Under the pieces are notes generated by a model, which worked only from the letters and a program-made list of their open reading frames with translations, made no database searches and was not told where the DNA came from. A program made the position numbers and the translations under genes. This document shows positions 13,701 through 21,742 of a stretch of DNA of 64,000 nucleotides, piece by piece. How positions within the stretch are numbered: position 1 is the stretch's first letter; each line of letters opens with the position of its first letter. Source of the DNA: Marthasterias glacialis (taxonomy: Eukaryota > Echinodermata > Asteroidea > Forcipulatida > Asteriidae); contig OU452223.1 in assembly GCA_911728455.2 (NCBI GenBank), positions 1,798,001-1,862,000 of the forward strand, written 5' to 3'.

Positions 13701-16700
13701 TAAAATGCTGTTGTAAAACTAATGACATGCTAAACAATGAAGATACAATGTATACTACAATGCAAAAAACAATTTGCCTTCACAGTGTACAACATTTTGT
13801 GAAAAAGCATTAATCATCAATTGCTCAACATTTTATCTTTCCCTCTTTCCCTTGTGCCTGAAGAATACTTCCTGCCTACTCATAGGAACACCATTGGTAA
13901 TACTTAATTATTTTAGCTTACTAATTGCAACCAAAAAATGTAAAACTTTACATGCATATTTATTTATCACGTTGCAAAACATCAACATGAGGACATCAGG
14001 GCATTAAGGTTTCTTCATTAATTTCAACATGAAGAAAGACCAACAAATATGAGCTGTAGACACTGATCTTGTTTAAATTCACTTGAGTTGGGACACAAAT
14101 TCCTTGGTAAACTGAAACATTTGAACATAATTTAAAATATGACAATTTCTTCCTTCATATACTGCCTTACAATATAAAGAAACCTTAATAGCCTAATGTC
14201 ATATATGTGGACGTATGGTAATGGGATATTCAAATGCAAATTAATTTCAAATAGTGCCCTCATTTATCCACAATTTATCAGTAATGGTCAGATTTGAACC
14301 CAACAGGCATTTACAGTAATAGTCACAACTAGAAATTTAGAGTTTGTGGACAAACTCACAGTGTTCGGCTTAATTACGTAATTGAAAATTTTATGAAACT
14401 TCAACTTCCGGTTTGACAGGAACTAAAGGTCAAATGGGGTCACACTTTGTGCATGGTATCTAGAATTGTCAGAGAGCTTTAAATTGATGTAATGATTAAC
14501 ATACCACGTTTCATTAATAAGATACATACTTTTGTATGTACAAACTTACACTTCGGTTTCGACCGGAAGTGAAGGTCAAATGAGATCAAACTTTAAAAAC
14601 ATTTGTAGAATCGTTGAAGGGCCTTAAAATTAAGTTATTATACTAATACACAAAGTTACGTTATTCAGATATGATTTTTTATGTAAAAAACTACTACTTC
14701 CGGTTTCGACCGGAAGTAAAGGTCAAATGGGGTCACACCCTGTGTAAGATTTATTGAATACTTTATGACCTTTCATATGGTGTAAAGATCATGTATGCAG
14801 CATATCTGATCTGGAGATATGAGCATTTTAATATAAAACTTCATTTCAATGTAATGACGTCATCGATGATGTCATCATTCCAAATTTTGTTCTTTGTCAT
14901 GTACACACTGTGGTCTAGGTATACAGTAAAGTTCAAGTCTGTACATGCTTTTTTTTTTGAGATAGCAAAATATTTTTTTTTTCAACCTCGTGTACCAATT
15001 TCGCTGTGACGTAGCTATGACGTCATATATCACATTTCTAGAATGCCCTTGAGCTAAAGAAAATATTATTCATTAAAAGTTTGTTCATATTTTTCCTCAC
15101 TTAGGCTCTAGAGCCCCAAATAACATGATTTGTTACTTTAACTTCCGGTTTCTACCGGAAGTAAAGGTCAATTGAGGTCACGGTGTGCATACAATTTGTC
15201 CAACATTACAAGACCTTTCATATGCACTAAAGATTTTGAATGTAGCATTTGCCGTTCTTGAGTTAAGAATTTTTTGAATTATTTAACGTTTATTTAACGT
15301 CATGACGTCATCAATAACGTTATCATTTCAAAAAGGTTTCGGTATCATCCATGCAAAGTTTCAAGTTCATACAAGCTTTACTTTTTGAGAAAATCGACCG
15401 ACAAGGTTCAAGGATAAAAAAGCGCAGAAAAAAACCAAAAAAAAAACCAGAACAATAACAATAGGTTTTCGGCCGGTAGCCGAACACCTAATTACAAATA
15501 TTACAAAAAAGGATACAGTCTGCAAGGACAAACAAAAGTGTCCACATGTGTACACGTAATGCACCAAAGGGTTTTAATAAAATAATTGTTAACATTTTGA
15601 AATTTCAATTTCTTTTAAATTTAGTAAATATCACATGTACAGGTCAAATGAATATATAAAACAAAAATTATGAAATAAATTTCATGTTTATTTTTGCTCT
15701 GATGATGTAAAGCCTGGTCAAAAATTTCCATAATTTCCTCCAGTCACAACGGGGAAACAGCTCAAAATAATTTTTTGTGTCATGAACATTTTCTTTTTAT
15801 GATTTAAATTAAACTAAATATGAGATAAAAAGGAGCAACTTGACAGTTCACAATAAGTTAATGTTTTCACTTCAAATACTGAGGCTGTCCTGATGAAAAC
15901 CTTGTTTATCAATTGTTTTGTCTTCTCAGTTAATGGACATTGTGGTCACAGTCTAGGAATGGAAGATGGTAGCATCCCTAATGAGAGAATCACAACATCC
16001 TCTACTGATGAAGATCACTGCCCTAAGAACCCTCAAGGACGGCTAGATGTGTATGGTGGCTGGTGTCCCACAGAGAGTGACAAAAATACTGCATGGATAC
16101 AGGTGGACTTGCAAGGACTAACACTTATACAAGGTGTTATAGTACAAGGCAACAGCTACTACCAAACAGTTTACTGGGTGACAGAGTTCCTAGTGTCCTT
16201 TAGCAGTAATGGACAGGACTGGGGATTCATAGGAGGGACATCCAAGGTCAATGCAAAGGTATGACATCATACATAAAAGGCAATAAACTATCATGTGGAC
16301 CAGTGAATTGAACTCTCACCATGATAAGAAGTAATACTTTTCTGGAGTTAACTGTTCCTTCATTGAATCACTGAAACAACAACATCACCCTCCCTTCTAA
16401 ATCAACACGCGTGAAGTCAATATTTTTTTTCACCCATTATTGCTTTAATATAGGAAGTCAAGATTCCAAGTTTATAACTCAAAAATGCAGCAATAAGCCA
16501 CTATAGATTTTATGAACTCAACCTTAAGAAGTAATACTTTTCTAGAGTTAATTCTTTCTTCATTGAATCACTCAAATGAACCCCCCTCCCCACAAATCAA
16601 CAGTTACAAGAATTCAATATTGTATTTTTTACCAATTATTGATTTTTACAATTAGGAGGTCAAGAAGGCATGTTTTAAACTAAAGAAACTGCAACAATAA

Positions 16701-18764
16701 ACTAAACTTTTATAACATGATTCATCCAGAACATTTATAGCAGCATATCTGTCTGCAGATATTATTTTGACCTTTGTGTAATTCCAACCATTCAAGCTCC
16801 AGGATGATTTGTTGTCAATGAGCAGCACATTTATTTTCCTTCACAGAGATTCCCTGGAAATACCAATGAATACACCAGAGTAACCCACATGTTGAATGTG
16901 GGAATCAGAGCACGCTACATCCGAATCATACCAACTAGGTATCACGGCAATCGTCCATCAATGTGTATTGAACTCCTTGGATGTAATGGTAAGGTCATTA
17001 AAACCCTAACCCCCTAAGTACATTTACTTATATCAGTCCTCATCCCATCAAATCCCAACACCATGGAAAAACACTGTTAGTACACAGTACACAACCCATC
17101 AAATCCCAACAGAACACATTCTGCATTAATACCCATCCCATCAAATCCCAACAGGCTCTTACCTGTTGGGATTTGATGGGTTGAGTACTCTTGGCCTAAT
17201 ACAAAGTATGAAGACTGTGGGCATGCAGTGCCTTACCCATCAAATCCCAACAACTGTTTCAGTGCAGATATTTTTTATAAATTTAAAAGTGAATACATTG
17301 TCCACTGTTCTGTGCATAAAACATGCAGCACATACAACCCCCAGCACCTTACATGCCTTATCAGTTGTTTATTTACCCTAATCCATTGCAATAACCAAAA
17401 AGACTACATGTACATGTGCATTGTAAACTGACCAGCAGGGAAAACAGACAACACACAACTTCACCTCACCCACTCCATCAAATCGCAACACTGTTACCCC
17501 AGGCCTGCAGACCTCATCCCATCACATCCCAACACCATATCGGAGATGCACAGTACACATCCCATCAAATCCCACCAAAACCTTCTGTTGGAGTTTGATG
17601 GGATTTTGAATTATTCTTCGCCTTACTTTTTTATTTTAAATTTGTGTTCATCTCGCATTTAAGGCAGCTATTAAACTTGAACATCTTATTTGAATACTCT
17701 GCTTTATGCCAACTGCATGGTGTGGTCATTATAAACAATCCCTGTTTTTACTTCACAACCAAATCATTCAACACAAATAAACAAATGTATTTAACATAAG
17801 AGACCAGGGATATCTTAGTGTTTTCTTCATCTCAAGTGGCTACTGAAATAGCTGCAGCACCTTGTAAACCCTTATATAAAGGTGCTACATCAAATAGTTC
17901 ACATAACTCAAGAACTTCATAAACCTGTCTTAAAAATATTAAGTGCCTTCAGTAAACAAAATGGAGTGTCAAGGCCATGCCATCTAATGTACCACACTCA
18001 AGCTCTAGTGTTGTAAGAGTGTGAGTTTGCGTCATGGTACTTATGTTCTTAAGCAAGACAAATAACCATTATTGCTTCATCCTTTATATGAGACACAAAG
18101 CTGTATGTCCCATGTGTTGTATAAAACAGCTAAAAAGAACACAGTACACTTATCTTTAAGAGAAGAGGTTTGCCCTGGTGTTTCTGGCATGGTTTGCTGC
18201 AGATTGCACCACATCACCTTGTAAACCCTTACAAGGTGTGGTTTAATTGGGTCTCATGATTCAATACTATGCTTACCTGTCATTGAAATAACAATTCCTA
18301 GATAAGGCACTTTGTACATGAGTAGTAATCATTGTAATATTATTAGACTTGTTCTTTGATGACTGCAACTCAATCAAAGTTAAAATCAGAACAAGCTGCC
18401 AATGACCACAGCCATCATGCAAGCAGAATTCTTATTGCATAAAGCAATTTTATGGATATAATGTATTCCCAATATTTAACTGTTATGGTTTTTTTTCATT
18501 TCAGATAATATTTTAGATATGATCGACGGGCGTCCATTCTCAACATATGACAAACCCAATACTGATTGTCCTACTCTGAGTGTTGAAGGAGGTTGGTGGT
18601 TTAATGGTTGCTGTAGTGCTGTATACAATAACCTTAATGGTGAATATATCCAGCCTAGGAATAATTCTGGTCACAACAAACCTGTCATTAGAGGTAGTGC
18701 TTGGAATGGTACAGGAATTGTAAAAAGTGAAATCAAAATCCGCAAATCTCCACGACATGGCTAA
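1551..18764 (+). CDS. Fibrinogen-related protein with two F5/8 type C domains inserted inside the fibrinogen domain (7 exons, 5' partial)
   Basis: Exons are 1551-1727, 4836-5094, 6017-6342, 8352-8490, 15930-16258, 16847-16988 and 18505-18764. They sum to 1632 nt, or 543 codons plus TAA, and every junction has GT-AG signals and matching phase. Residues 1-145 are the N-terminal and central FReD (DCQALLDAG, GIYTIYP, CDM, GWIVVQRRYDGSV, GEFWLGNE). Residues about 146-301 and 301-458 are two discoidin domains, each starting CGH..LG..D.SIP and ending ARYIRI..T...ELLGC. Residues about 459-543 complete the FReD (FSTYDKPNTDCP, GGWWFNGCC, LNGEY, VKSEIKIRKSP). Known FReD and discoidin proteins bind glycans, acetyl groups or lipids and are usually secreted; lectin or adhesion function is inference. 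No signal peptide is visible, so at least one upstream exon is missing. No transmembrane segment follows the FReD. Confidence 0.88.
1838..2022. mobile_element. Short G-rich inverted-repeat element, possibly hAT-type MITE
   Basis: Termini carry GGGGCGTAGCC on the left and GGCTACGC on the right. Flanks TGATTACC and TGAATACA could be a decayed 8-bp target duplication, as expected for hAT elements. The interior is rich in G runs (GGGGGGCACAGGGGGG). It lies in intron 1 of the FReD/discoidin gene. Confidence 0.45.
2039..2575 (+). repeat. Dispersed repeat copy A (intron 1)
   Basis: About 540 bp that recurs in inverted orientation at 5262-5836. Shared blocks include CATTCATTGTATTTTGGCT, GTAAGTCAGAGTGAGCC, TTTGTGTAATC and GGTTTCTTTGTGCCAGC. 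No intact protein is encoded. The family is unknown; the open frame at 1953-2351 is not conserved between copies. Confidence 0.75.
2606..4237. mobile_element. TTAA-flanked non-autonomous DNA transposon, copy 1 (1.6 kb)
   Basis: Terminal inverted repeats AGGTACACACCGGCTT and AAGCCGGTGTGTACCT are bounded by TTAA at 2602-2605 and 4238-4241. TTAA target sites are typical of piggyBac-like elements, although the ends do not begin CCC. Subterminal CGTTTTCGAGCATTTTTCAA and GATTTATCCGAACC are shared with copy 2 at 22495-23536. The interior is unusually CpG- and GC-rich (2960-3480), with a C run near 3331-3348. No transposase is recognisable. Confidence 0.8.
4836..5094 (+). CDS. Exon 2: central fibrinogen-related domain
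   Basis: The acceptor is TTTTCAG|GTG and the donor ACTG|GTATGT, giving phase 0 to 1. It encodes VVQRRYDGSVNFNRSW, YKNGFG, GEFWLGNEILRKLT and a beta-rich stretch ending YTLSYGYSSVQPT, which aligns with the YSG.AGDS loop of ordinary FReDs. It stops just before the calcium-binding segment, which lies 13.4 kb away in exon 7. Confidence 0.9.
5262..5836 (-). repeat. Dispersed repeat copy B (intron 2), inverted relative to copy A
   Basis: The reverse complement matches 2039-2575 over most of its length, with scattered differences. With copy A it forms an inverted pair flanking exon 2 (4836-5094). Confidence 0.75.
6017..6342 (+). CDS. Exon 3: first F5/8 type C (discoidin) domain, N-terminal part
   Basis: The acceptor is TTGTTTCAG|TTTG and the donor CCACAG|GTAAGA, giving phase 1 to 0. 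Hallmarks are CGHHLGIGDRSIPDDSITAS, ARLN, WLQVDMG, GVITQGN and YQVQYSIDGNAW. These match the discoidin jelly-roll strands and the membrane- or glycan-facing loops. Confidence 0.9.
6343..7672. other. Intron 3, left part: no feature recognised
   Basis: AT-rich intronic sequence. Nothing beyond low-complexity runs is visible; the open frame at 7320-7577 shows no domain. Confidence 0.5.
7673..8153. mobile_element. Long foldback element, about 480 bp
   Basis: Two arms of about 235 bp are mirror images around 7915-7930. Paired blocks include CAATTTGCCCAAGAAGC with GCTTCTTGGGCAAATTG, and GAGTGACAAAAA with TTTTTGTCACTC at the ends. It sits in intron 3, about 200 bp upstream of exon 4. The open frames here on both strands are palindrome artefacts. 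Confidence 0.8.
8352..8490 (+). CDS. Exon 4: first F5/8 type C domain, C-terminal part
   Basis: The acceptor is TCTTTGACAG|ACA and the donor GCAGAG|GTAAGT, giving phase 0 to 1. It encodes FYGNTERDTPVTN, then ARYIRIKPTTWNGHPALRIE and LLGC, the standard closing strands and terminal cysteine of a discoidin domain. Together with exon 3 it makes a 465-nt cassette with phase 1 on both sides. Confidence 0.9.
9011..11156. mobile_element. GTCACGTGAC-type MITE, copy 1, interrupted by a nested element
   Basis: Outer ends AATAGATTGATTGCACGACC and the inverted GGTCGTGCAATTGGTCTATT are terminal inverted repeats. Internal sequence (ACACACTTTTCAACACAAGA, ACAAACAAAATAACAGGC) recurs at 32976-33400 and 57747-58540. 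A 1309-bp insertion at 9421-10729 splits it. The right arm holds three 28-bp tandem units with GTCACGTGAC, GTCATGTGAC and GTCACGTGAC at 11058, 11086 and 11114. Confidence 0.8.
9421..10729. mobile_element. Nested MITE with 3-bp TAG target duplication
   Basis: The ends AGCCCTTTTTACACAAG and CTTGTGAAAAGGGCT are inverted repeats, flanked by TAG at 9418-9420 and 10730-10732. The related copy at 57747-58540 has an uninterrupted GGCTAGGTAT at the same point, so this is a true insertion. Inside are two small hairpins with CCAAT motifs (10180-10225, 10275-10330). Confidence 0.8.
11925..12095 (+). repeat. Direct repeat module, copy 1
   Basis: Shares GCCAACATTGATCGGGGGC, AATCCCAACTGGAG and CCAACAAGATATGAC with 12845-13015, about 920 bp away in the same orientation. 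Both copies lie in intron 4. No product is identified. Confidence 0.6.
12845..13015 (+). repeat. Direct repeat module, copy 2
   Basis: Second copy of the module at 11925-12095, diverged in the central part. The order of the shared motifs is the same. The minus strand can be read as similar peptides in both copies, but the frames are short and end at different places. Confidence 0.6.
13016..14340. other. Intron 4, middle: no feature recognised
   Basis: AT-rich intronic DNA with no exon, RNA gene or repeat that I can support. Confidence 0.5.
14348..15492. mobile_element. Element with repeated CTTCCGG...CCGGAAGT hairpin modules
   Basis: GTGTTCGGCT near 14361 and AGCCGAACAC near 15478 form inverted ends. 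Between them, a module of the form CTTCCGGTTTCGACCGGAAG then AAAGGTCAAATGGGGTCACA recurs near 14403, 14550, 14696 and 15138 with decay. Modules of this kind are non-coding. It lies in intron 4. Confidence 0.6.
15930..16258 (+). CDS. Exon 5: second F5/8 type C domain, N-terminal part
   Basis: The acceptor is TTCTCAG|TTAA and the donor GCAAAG|GTATGA, giving phase 1 to 0. It encodes CGHSLGMEDGSIPNERITTS, RLDVYGGWCP, AWIQVDLQG, GVIVQGNSYYQ and FLVSFSSNGQDWGFI. It is clearly paralogous to exon 3 but has two extra cysteines (DEDHCPKNP and GGWCPTE), a potential additional disulphide. Confidence 0.9.
16847..16988 (+). CDS. Exon 6: second F5/8 type C domain, C-terminal part
   Basis: The acceptor is TCCTTCACAG|AGA and the donor TAATG|GTAAGG, giving phase 0 to 1. 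It encodes FPGNTNEYTRVTH, IRARYIRIIPTRYHG and CIELLGC. Exons 5-6 total 471 nt and form a second symmetrical phase-1 cassette. Confidence 0.9.
17044..17602. repeat. Cluster of a 17-bp motif CCCATCAAATCCCAACA in both orientations
   Basis: Exact copies start at 17044, 17095, 17137 and 17236 on the + strand and at 17164 inverted. Near copies start at 17474, 17518, 17561 and (inverted) 17586. Spacings vary from 24 to 238 bp, so this is not a simple tandem repeat. It lies in intron 6, 56 bp after exon 6. Confidence 0.85.
18505..18764 (+). CDS. Exon 7: C-terminal part of the fibrinogen-related domain and stop
   Basis: The acceptor is TTTCATTTCAG|ATAA, phase 1; TAA is at 18762-18764. It encodes MIDGRPFSTYDKPNTDCPTL, GGWWFNGCC, NNLNGEY and GIVKSEIKIRKSP. 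This is the FReD segment that normally carries the calcium site (DRDND in many members) and second disulphide. Here the acidic positions read DKPNTD, so calcium binding is uncertain. The exon is terminal; only a short basic tail (RHG) follows the FReD. Confidence 0.9.
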
Positions 18765-19110
18765 AATAATACTAGCAAAAATAAAAAATAAACATAACTC
18801 ATATCAAAACAAAATTAACTCTGTGTTGAAAATAAAAATGAGCACCAGATAATCCATGCATTGCAGTTTAAAGACGGTGAGTAATCTTTATAAGTAGTTT
18901 ATGTTGGCTGAGGTTGAATCATGGAATTACATCATATCAGTAGTTCCACTAAGAATAGCCATGACATTATGTCCTACATGTAACAAAGACTACAGCTACT
19001 GGTTAATCAAAAAGCAGGCTGCAGTCAACCTTGACTTCTACTACAATTGCTGAATGTTTGAGTTAAGGTTTTTGAAATTTATTTTGTAACATGAACAAAT
19101 AAAATTCTGA
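18765..19110 (+). promoter_or_regulatory. Probable 3' UTR with polyadenylation signals of the FReD/discoidin gene
   Basis: AT-rich sequence follows the stop. AATAAA-type hexamers occur shortly after the stop (about 18784-18793), again near 18829, and at 19098-19103. Which one is used cannot be told from sequence alone. Confidence 0.5.
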
Positions 19111-19175
19111 AAAGAAAAAAATGTGACCTAAAAGAGCTGTTGGTTTGGATGGAGCCTGGTGGACCTATCACTCAT

Positions 19176-19601
19176 TATAACACACCTCTTCCTGGTTCTT
19201 TATCCTGATTGGCTGAAACACGGTCGCGTGGGGTGAACTAATATAGCCTAGTGCATGAAATATGCACCATACGCACCGCACGCACTTCATTTGGGGGAAA
19301 TAGTTCACAAAGCGGGAAATAGTTTCAAAAACCCAAAAACTATTGACTGGTAAAGAGCACCCTCAAGAAAACGACGGCGTCTGCGGATGGAGAAGAATCT
19401 CCGGCCCAAAAATGTGATTTACTCTTCTACATGTAACCGACATTTTGGATTGCGGTGTGTTATAAAACACATATGGACTGGCATTATCCTGGCAATATTT
19501 CGGCCTCAGGGAAATAGGACCCTCTCCTGGTCACTCACAGGCCCTCGGGTTGCATAGACGTGCACTATTTCCCTCATTGCCAGTCCAAATGTGTATACTA
19601 T
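19176..19601 (+). mobile_element. Hairpin-ended MITE family (GAGGTGTGTTATA), copy 1
   Basis: Starts TATAACACACCTCTTCC and ends in a 130-bp hairpin (CATATGGACTGGC paired with GCCAGTCCAAATGTG). An inverted copy occurs at 39196-39668, sharing CTATTGACTGGTAAAGAGC-like and TTCTTTATCCTGATTGGCT blocks. It contains many CpG-rich motifs. It lies just beyond the 3' end of the FReD/discoidin gene. Confidence 0.75.
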
Positions 19602-19780
19602 CAAACCCACTTTAGACAAATCGATACCTTAGTTTATAACTCAACCTCTTTCTTAAAACCAAAAAGTTATGCAAAGCAAAACAGTATGTTTGTTTTGACT
19701 CCAACTTTTCTAAATGCAGATTATTGGAAAAGTTAATATTGTATAAACATACTTATGGTTAATTGTTTTAACAATTTGTT

Positions 19781-20060
19781 AGATTCCAAGGAACACTTGG
19801 TATATAATTGAACCTACTGGACCCAACCACAAAACAAAAAATTTATAGTCATTTACCAAAATAGCGATGAACTCAAACAATCCTGAGGGAAGATTCAAAT
19901 GAAGACTTGGTTTGGAATTAAACCTACTGGACTTAACCACTAGACACAAAATTTATAGTCATTTACCAAAATAGTGATGAACTCAAACAATCCTGAGGGA
20001 AGATTCCAATGAAGACTTGGTTTGAAATTGAACCCACTGGACTTCACCACTAGACATAAA
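19781..20060. repeat. Tandem repeat, 110-bp period, about 2.5 copies
   Basis: ACTTGG starts at 19795, 19905 and 20015 with near-identical following sequence (TTGAACCTACTGGAC, AAAATTTATAGTCATTTACC, CTCAAACAATCCTGAGGGAA). Confidence 0.85.
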
Positions 20061-20063
20061 ATT

Positions 20064-20247
20064 TATATTGTTTGTGTTTTTACCGATACACCGATGTGTG
20101 TTAAGCACTGTAAACTAAGTACTTTCCCCAAGTCCTGTGAAAACAAATCCAAAGGCATAATCCTCTGGTGGAATTCGAACCCACGACCCTGACATTCTAG
20201 AGCAGATGTCTTACCAACTAGACTACCGAGATTGCCCGGCAGCTAGA
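20064..20247 (-). mobile_element. tRNA-derived SINE, family 1, near-complete head plus tail
   Basis: On the - strand the head has an A box (TAGTCTAGTTGG) and a B box (GGTTCGAATTCC) with an anticodon-arm-like CATCTGCTCTAGAATG between them. The tail reads AGTACTTAGTTTACAGTGCT then ACACATCGGTGT. The tRNA cloverleaf is imperfect, so this is a SINE, not a functional tRNA gene. Confidence 0.75.
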
Positions 20248-20299
20248 GGCAGTTCAAATCCTAATAGCAGCGGGTACTGCGACAATTATAACAGATGTT

Positions 20300-20480
20300 A
20301 ATTTTGCATCGGGGAAAAAGAGTATTATTTGTGTTTTTACTTATACACCGATGTGTGTTAAGCACTGTATACCTGTATACTCAGTACTTTCCCCTAGTCC
20401 TGTGCCTCTAGCTGCTGGGCAATCTCAGTAGTCTAGTTGGTAAAACATCTGCTCTAGAATGGTGGGAAGGGTCAAGGGTT
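20300..20480. mobile_element. SINE family 1, rearranged second copy
   Basis: A - strand tail (20300-20398, with GTTAAGCACTGTATAC and ACTTTCCCC) abuts a + strand tRNA-like head (about 20403-20480: TAGTCTAGTTGG, CATCTGCTCTAGAATGG, degenerate B box GGGTTTGAATCC). The head-to-tail inversion suggests recombination between two copies. Confidence 0.65.
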
Positions 20481-20489
20481 TGAATCCAA

Positions 20490-20886
20490 AATATTCAACT
20501 TGAAAATGTTTGTAAACACTGACTGTTAAAAGGGGTCAACAAATAAAGAAATTGAGTAATAACTGATACTTGTATATGCTAAACAAGAGAATACAATCAC
20601 TGCTGGGTCTGATTCCTATCACAGGCAGTATGATCAAGTTTCAAATTCATATGAAATATCACATTCAAATCCAATCGAGAATCAATAATCTTTCTGAAAT
20701 TATAACATAATTAATGAGTATTTTACACCAGTCAAAATCTGTGGAACTAATGTATACTATAATATTGGTGTATTGTCTTTAATTGTTGGTAAATGCTGTC
20801 ACAGCTTAAATCATTTTTTAAAATTTAGAAACAAATTGCATTTAAATTAAATTAAATGTAAACTGCAAACAATCCAGGGAAACTGA
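20490..20886 (+). repeat. Duplicated block, copy 1 (uninterrupted)
   Basis: This block (AATGTTTGTAAACACTGAC, CACTGCTGGGTCTGATTCCT, GAGTATTTTACACC, TAAACTGCAAACAATC) recurs in pieces at 21670-21742, 22225-22312 and 23541-23740. The other copy was split by three insertions. Confidence 0.65.
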
Positions 20887-21006
20887 CTTGGTACATTGTA
20901 AAATCATTTTTTGGGAGAACAAAGAAAAATTGACTTGAGCAGGATTTGAACCTGCGACCATCGCCTATACGTATCGACACTCTACCAACTGAGCTATCCA
21001 GCCATA
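20887..21006 (-). mobile_element. tRNA-derived SINE, family 2
   Basis: On the - strand: GGCTGGATAGCTCAGTTGGT, GAGTGTCGATACGTATAGG and GCAGGTTCAAATCCTGC give clear A and B boxes and a paired T arm; the acceptor and anticodon stems pair imperfectly. The tail TTTTTCTTTGTTC..CCCAAA recurs in the copies at 44.5-44.8 kb. A decayed tRNA gene is the alternative. Confidence 0.65.
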
Positions 21007-21742
21007 GTTTTTCATAGAAAACTTATGGTTGAGAAATTATGTTTTAAGAATGGTTCCTGATTTAAGAATCTGTAGCTTAACTTTAACTGATTTGTAAAGC
21101 TCTTAAATCTAGAATTTTTGTTTTTTACTTTAATGGCGTATTATGGACAAGTGGAAACATTTAAGTGGATAAGGCAGCAAAGCAGTGGGTTCATATCCAG
21201 CTTGCTGGAACAAAGTAATATCTGGAAGGAACAAGATAATAATGGGCTTTCATCACTTCCATTCCCGGGCTACAGTTGTACCTAACAAACAACATTTTCT
21301 TTTTTTAACTTTTAGAGCTGATATTAATCCTTTCATTTAAAATTCAGAAACAAAAATATCATATTTGGGTACCCAAATAAGAAAAAAAACAGTTGCCATG
21401 GTAACAGTAGACCTTAAGATTTCTTCTGTTTCATGTTTGACCTAGATACTAGTCAAGAAAAGTCATACATAGTTGTGGTGATCTACATCACTGTTAAAAA
21501 TCACAGCAAAATAATTGAATGGAGAGTGTCATGTTGTGTACTCTCCCTCACACCCAGCTTTCATAGGGTTAAAATGTCCTTGGGGTAGAATCCAATAAAA
21601 ACATTGGCTTAGATTTGAACCAATGGCATTACAATGTAACAGACAGCCTAGCCTGGTCAAGGAATGATCTAAAGCTAAACATGTTTGTAAACAACTACGG
21701 TTAAAAGTGATTGATATTTGTGTTACATTTTGCTATAGTATA

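Noticed and set aside
20932-21005. Functional tRNA gene
   Set aside because: A and B boxes and the T arm are good, but the anticodon and acceptor stems mispair and the 3' tail is shared with other SINE copies.
21140-21235. Another tRNA-like sequence (GGTTCATATCC)
   Set aside because: Only the B box is convincing; no second copy or proper stems.
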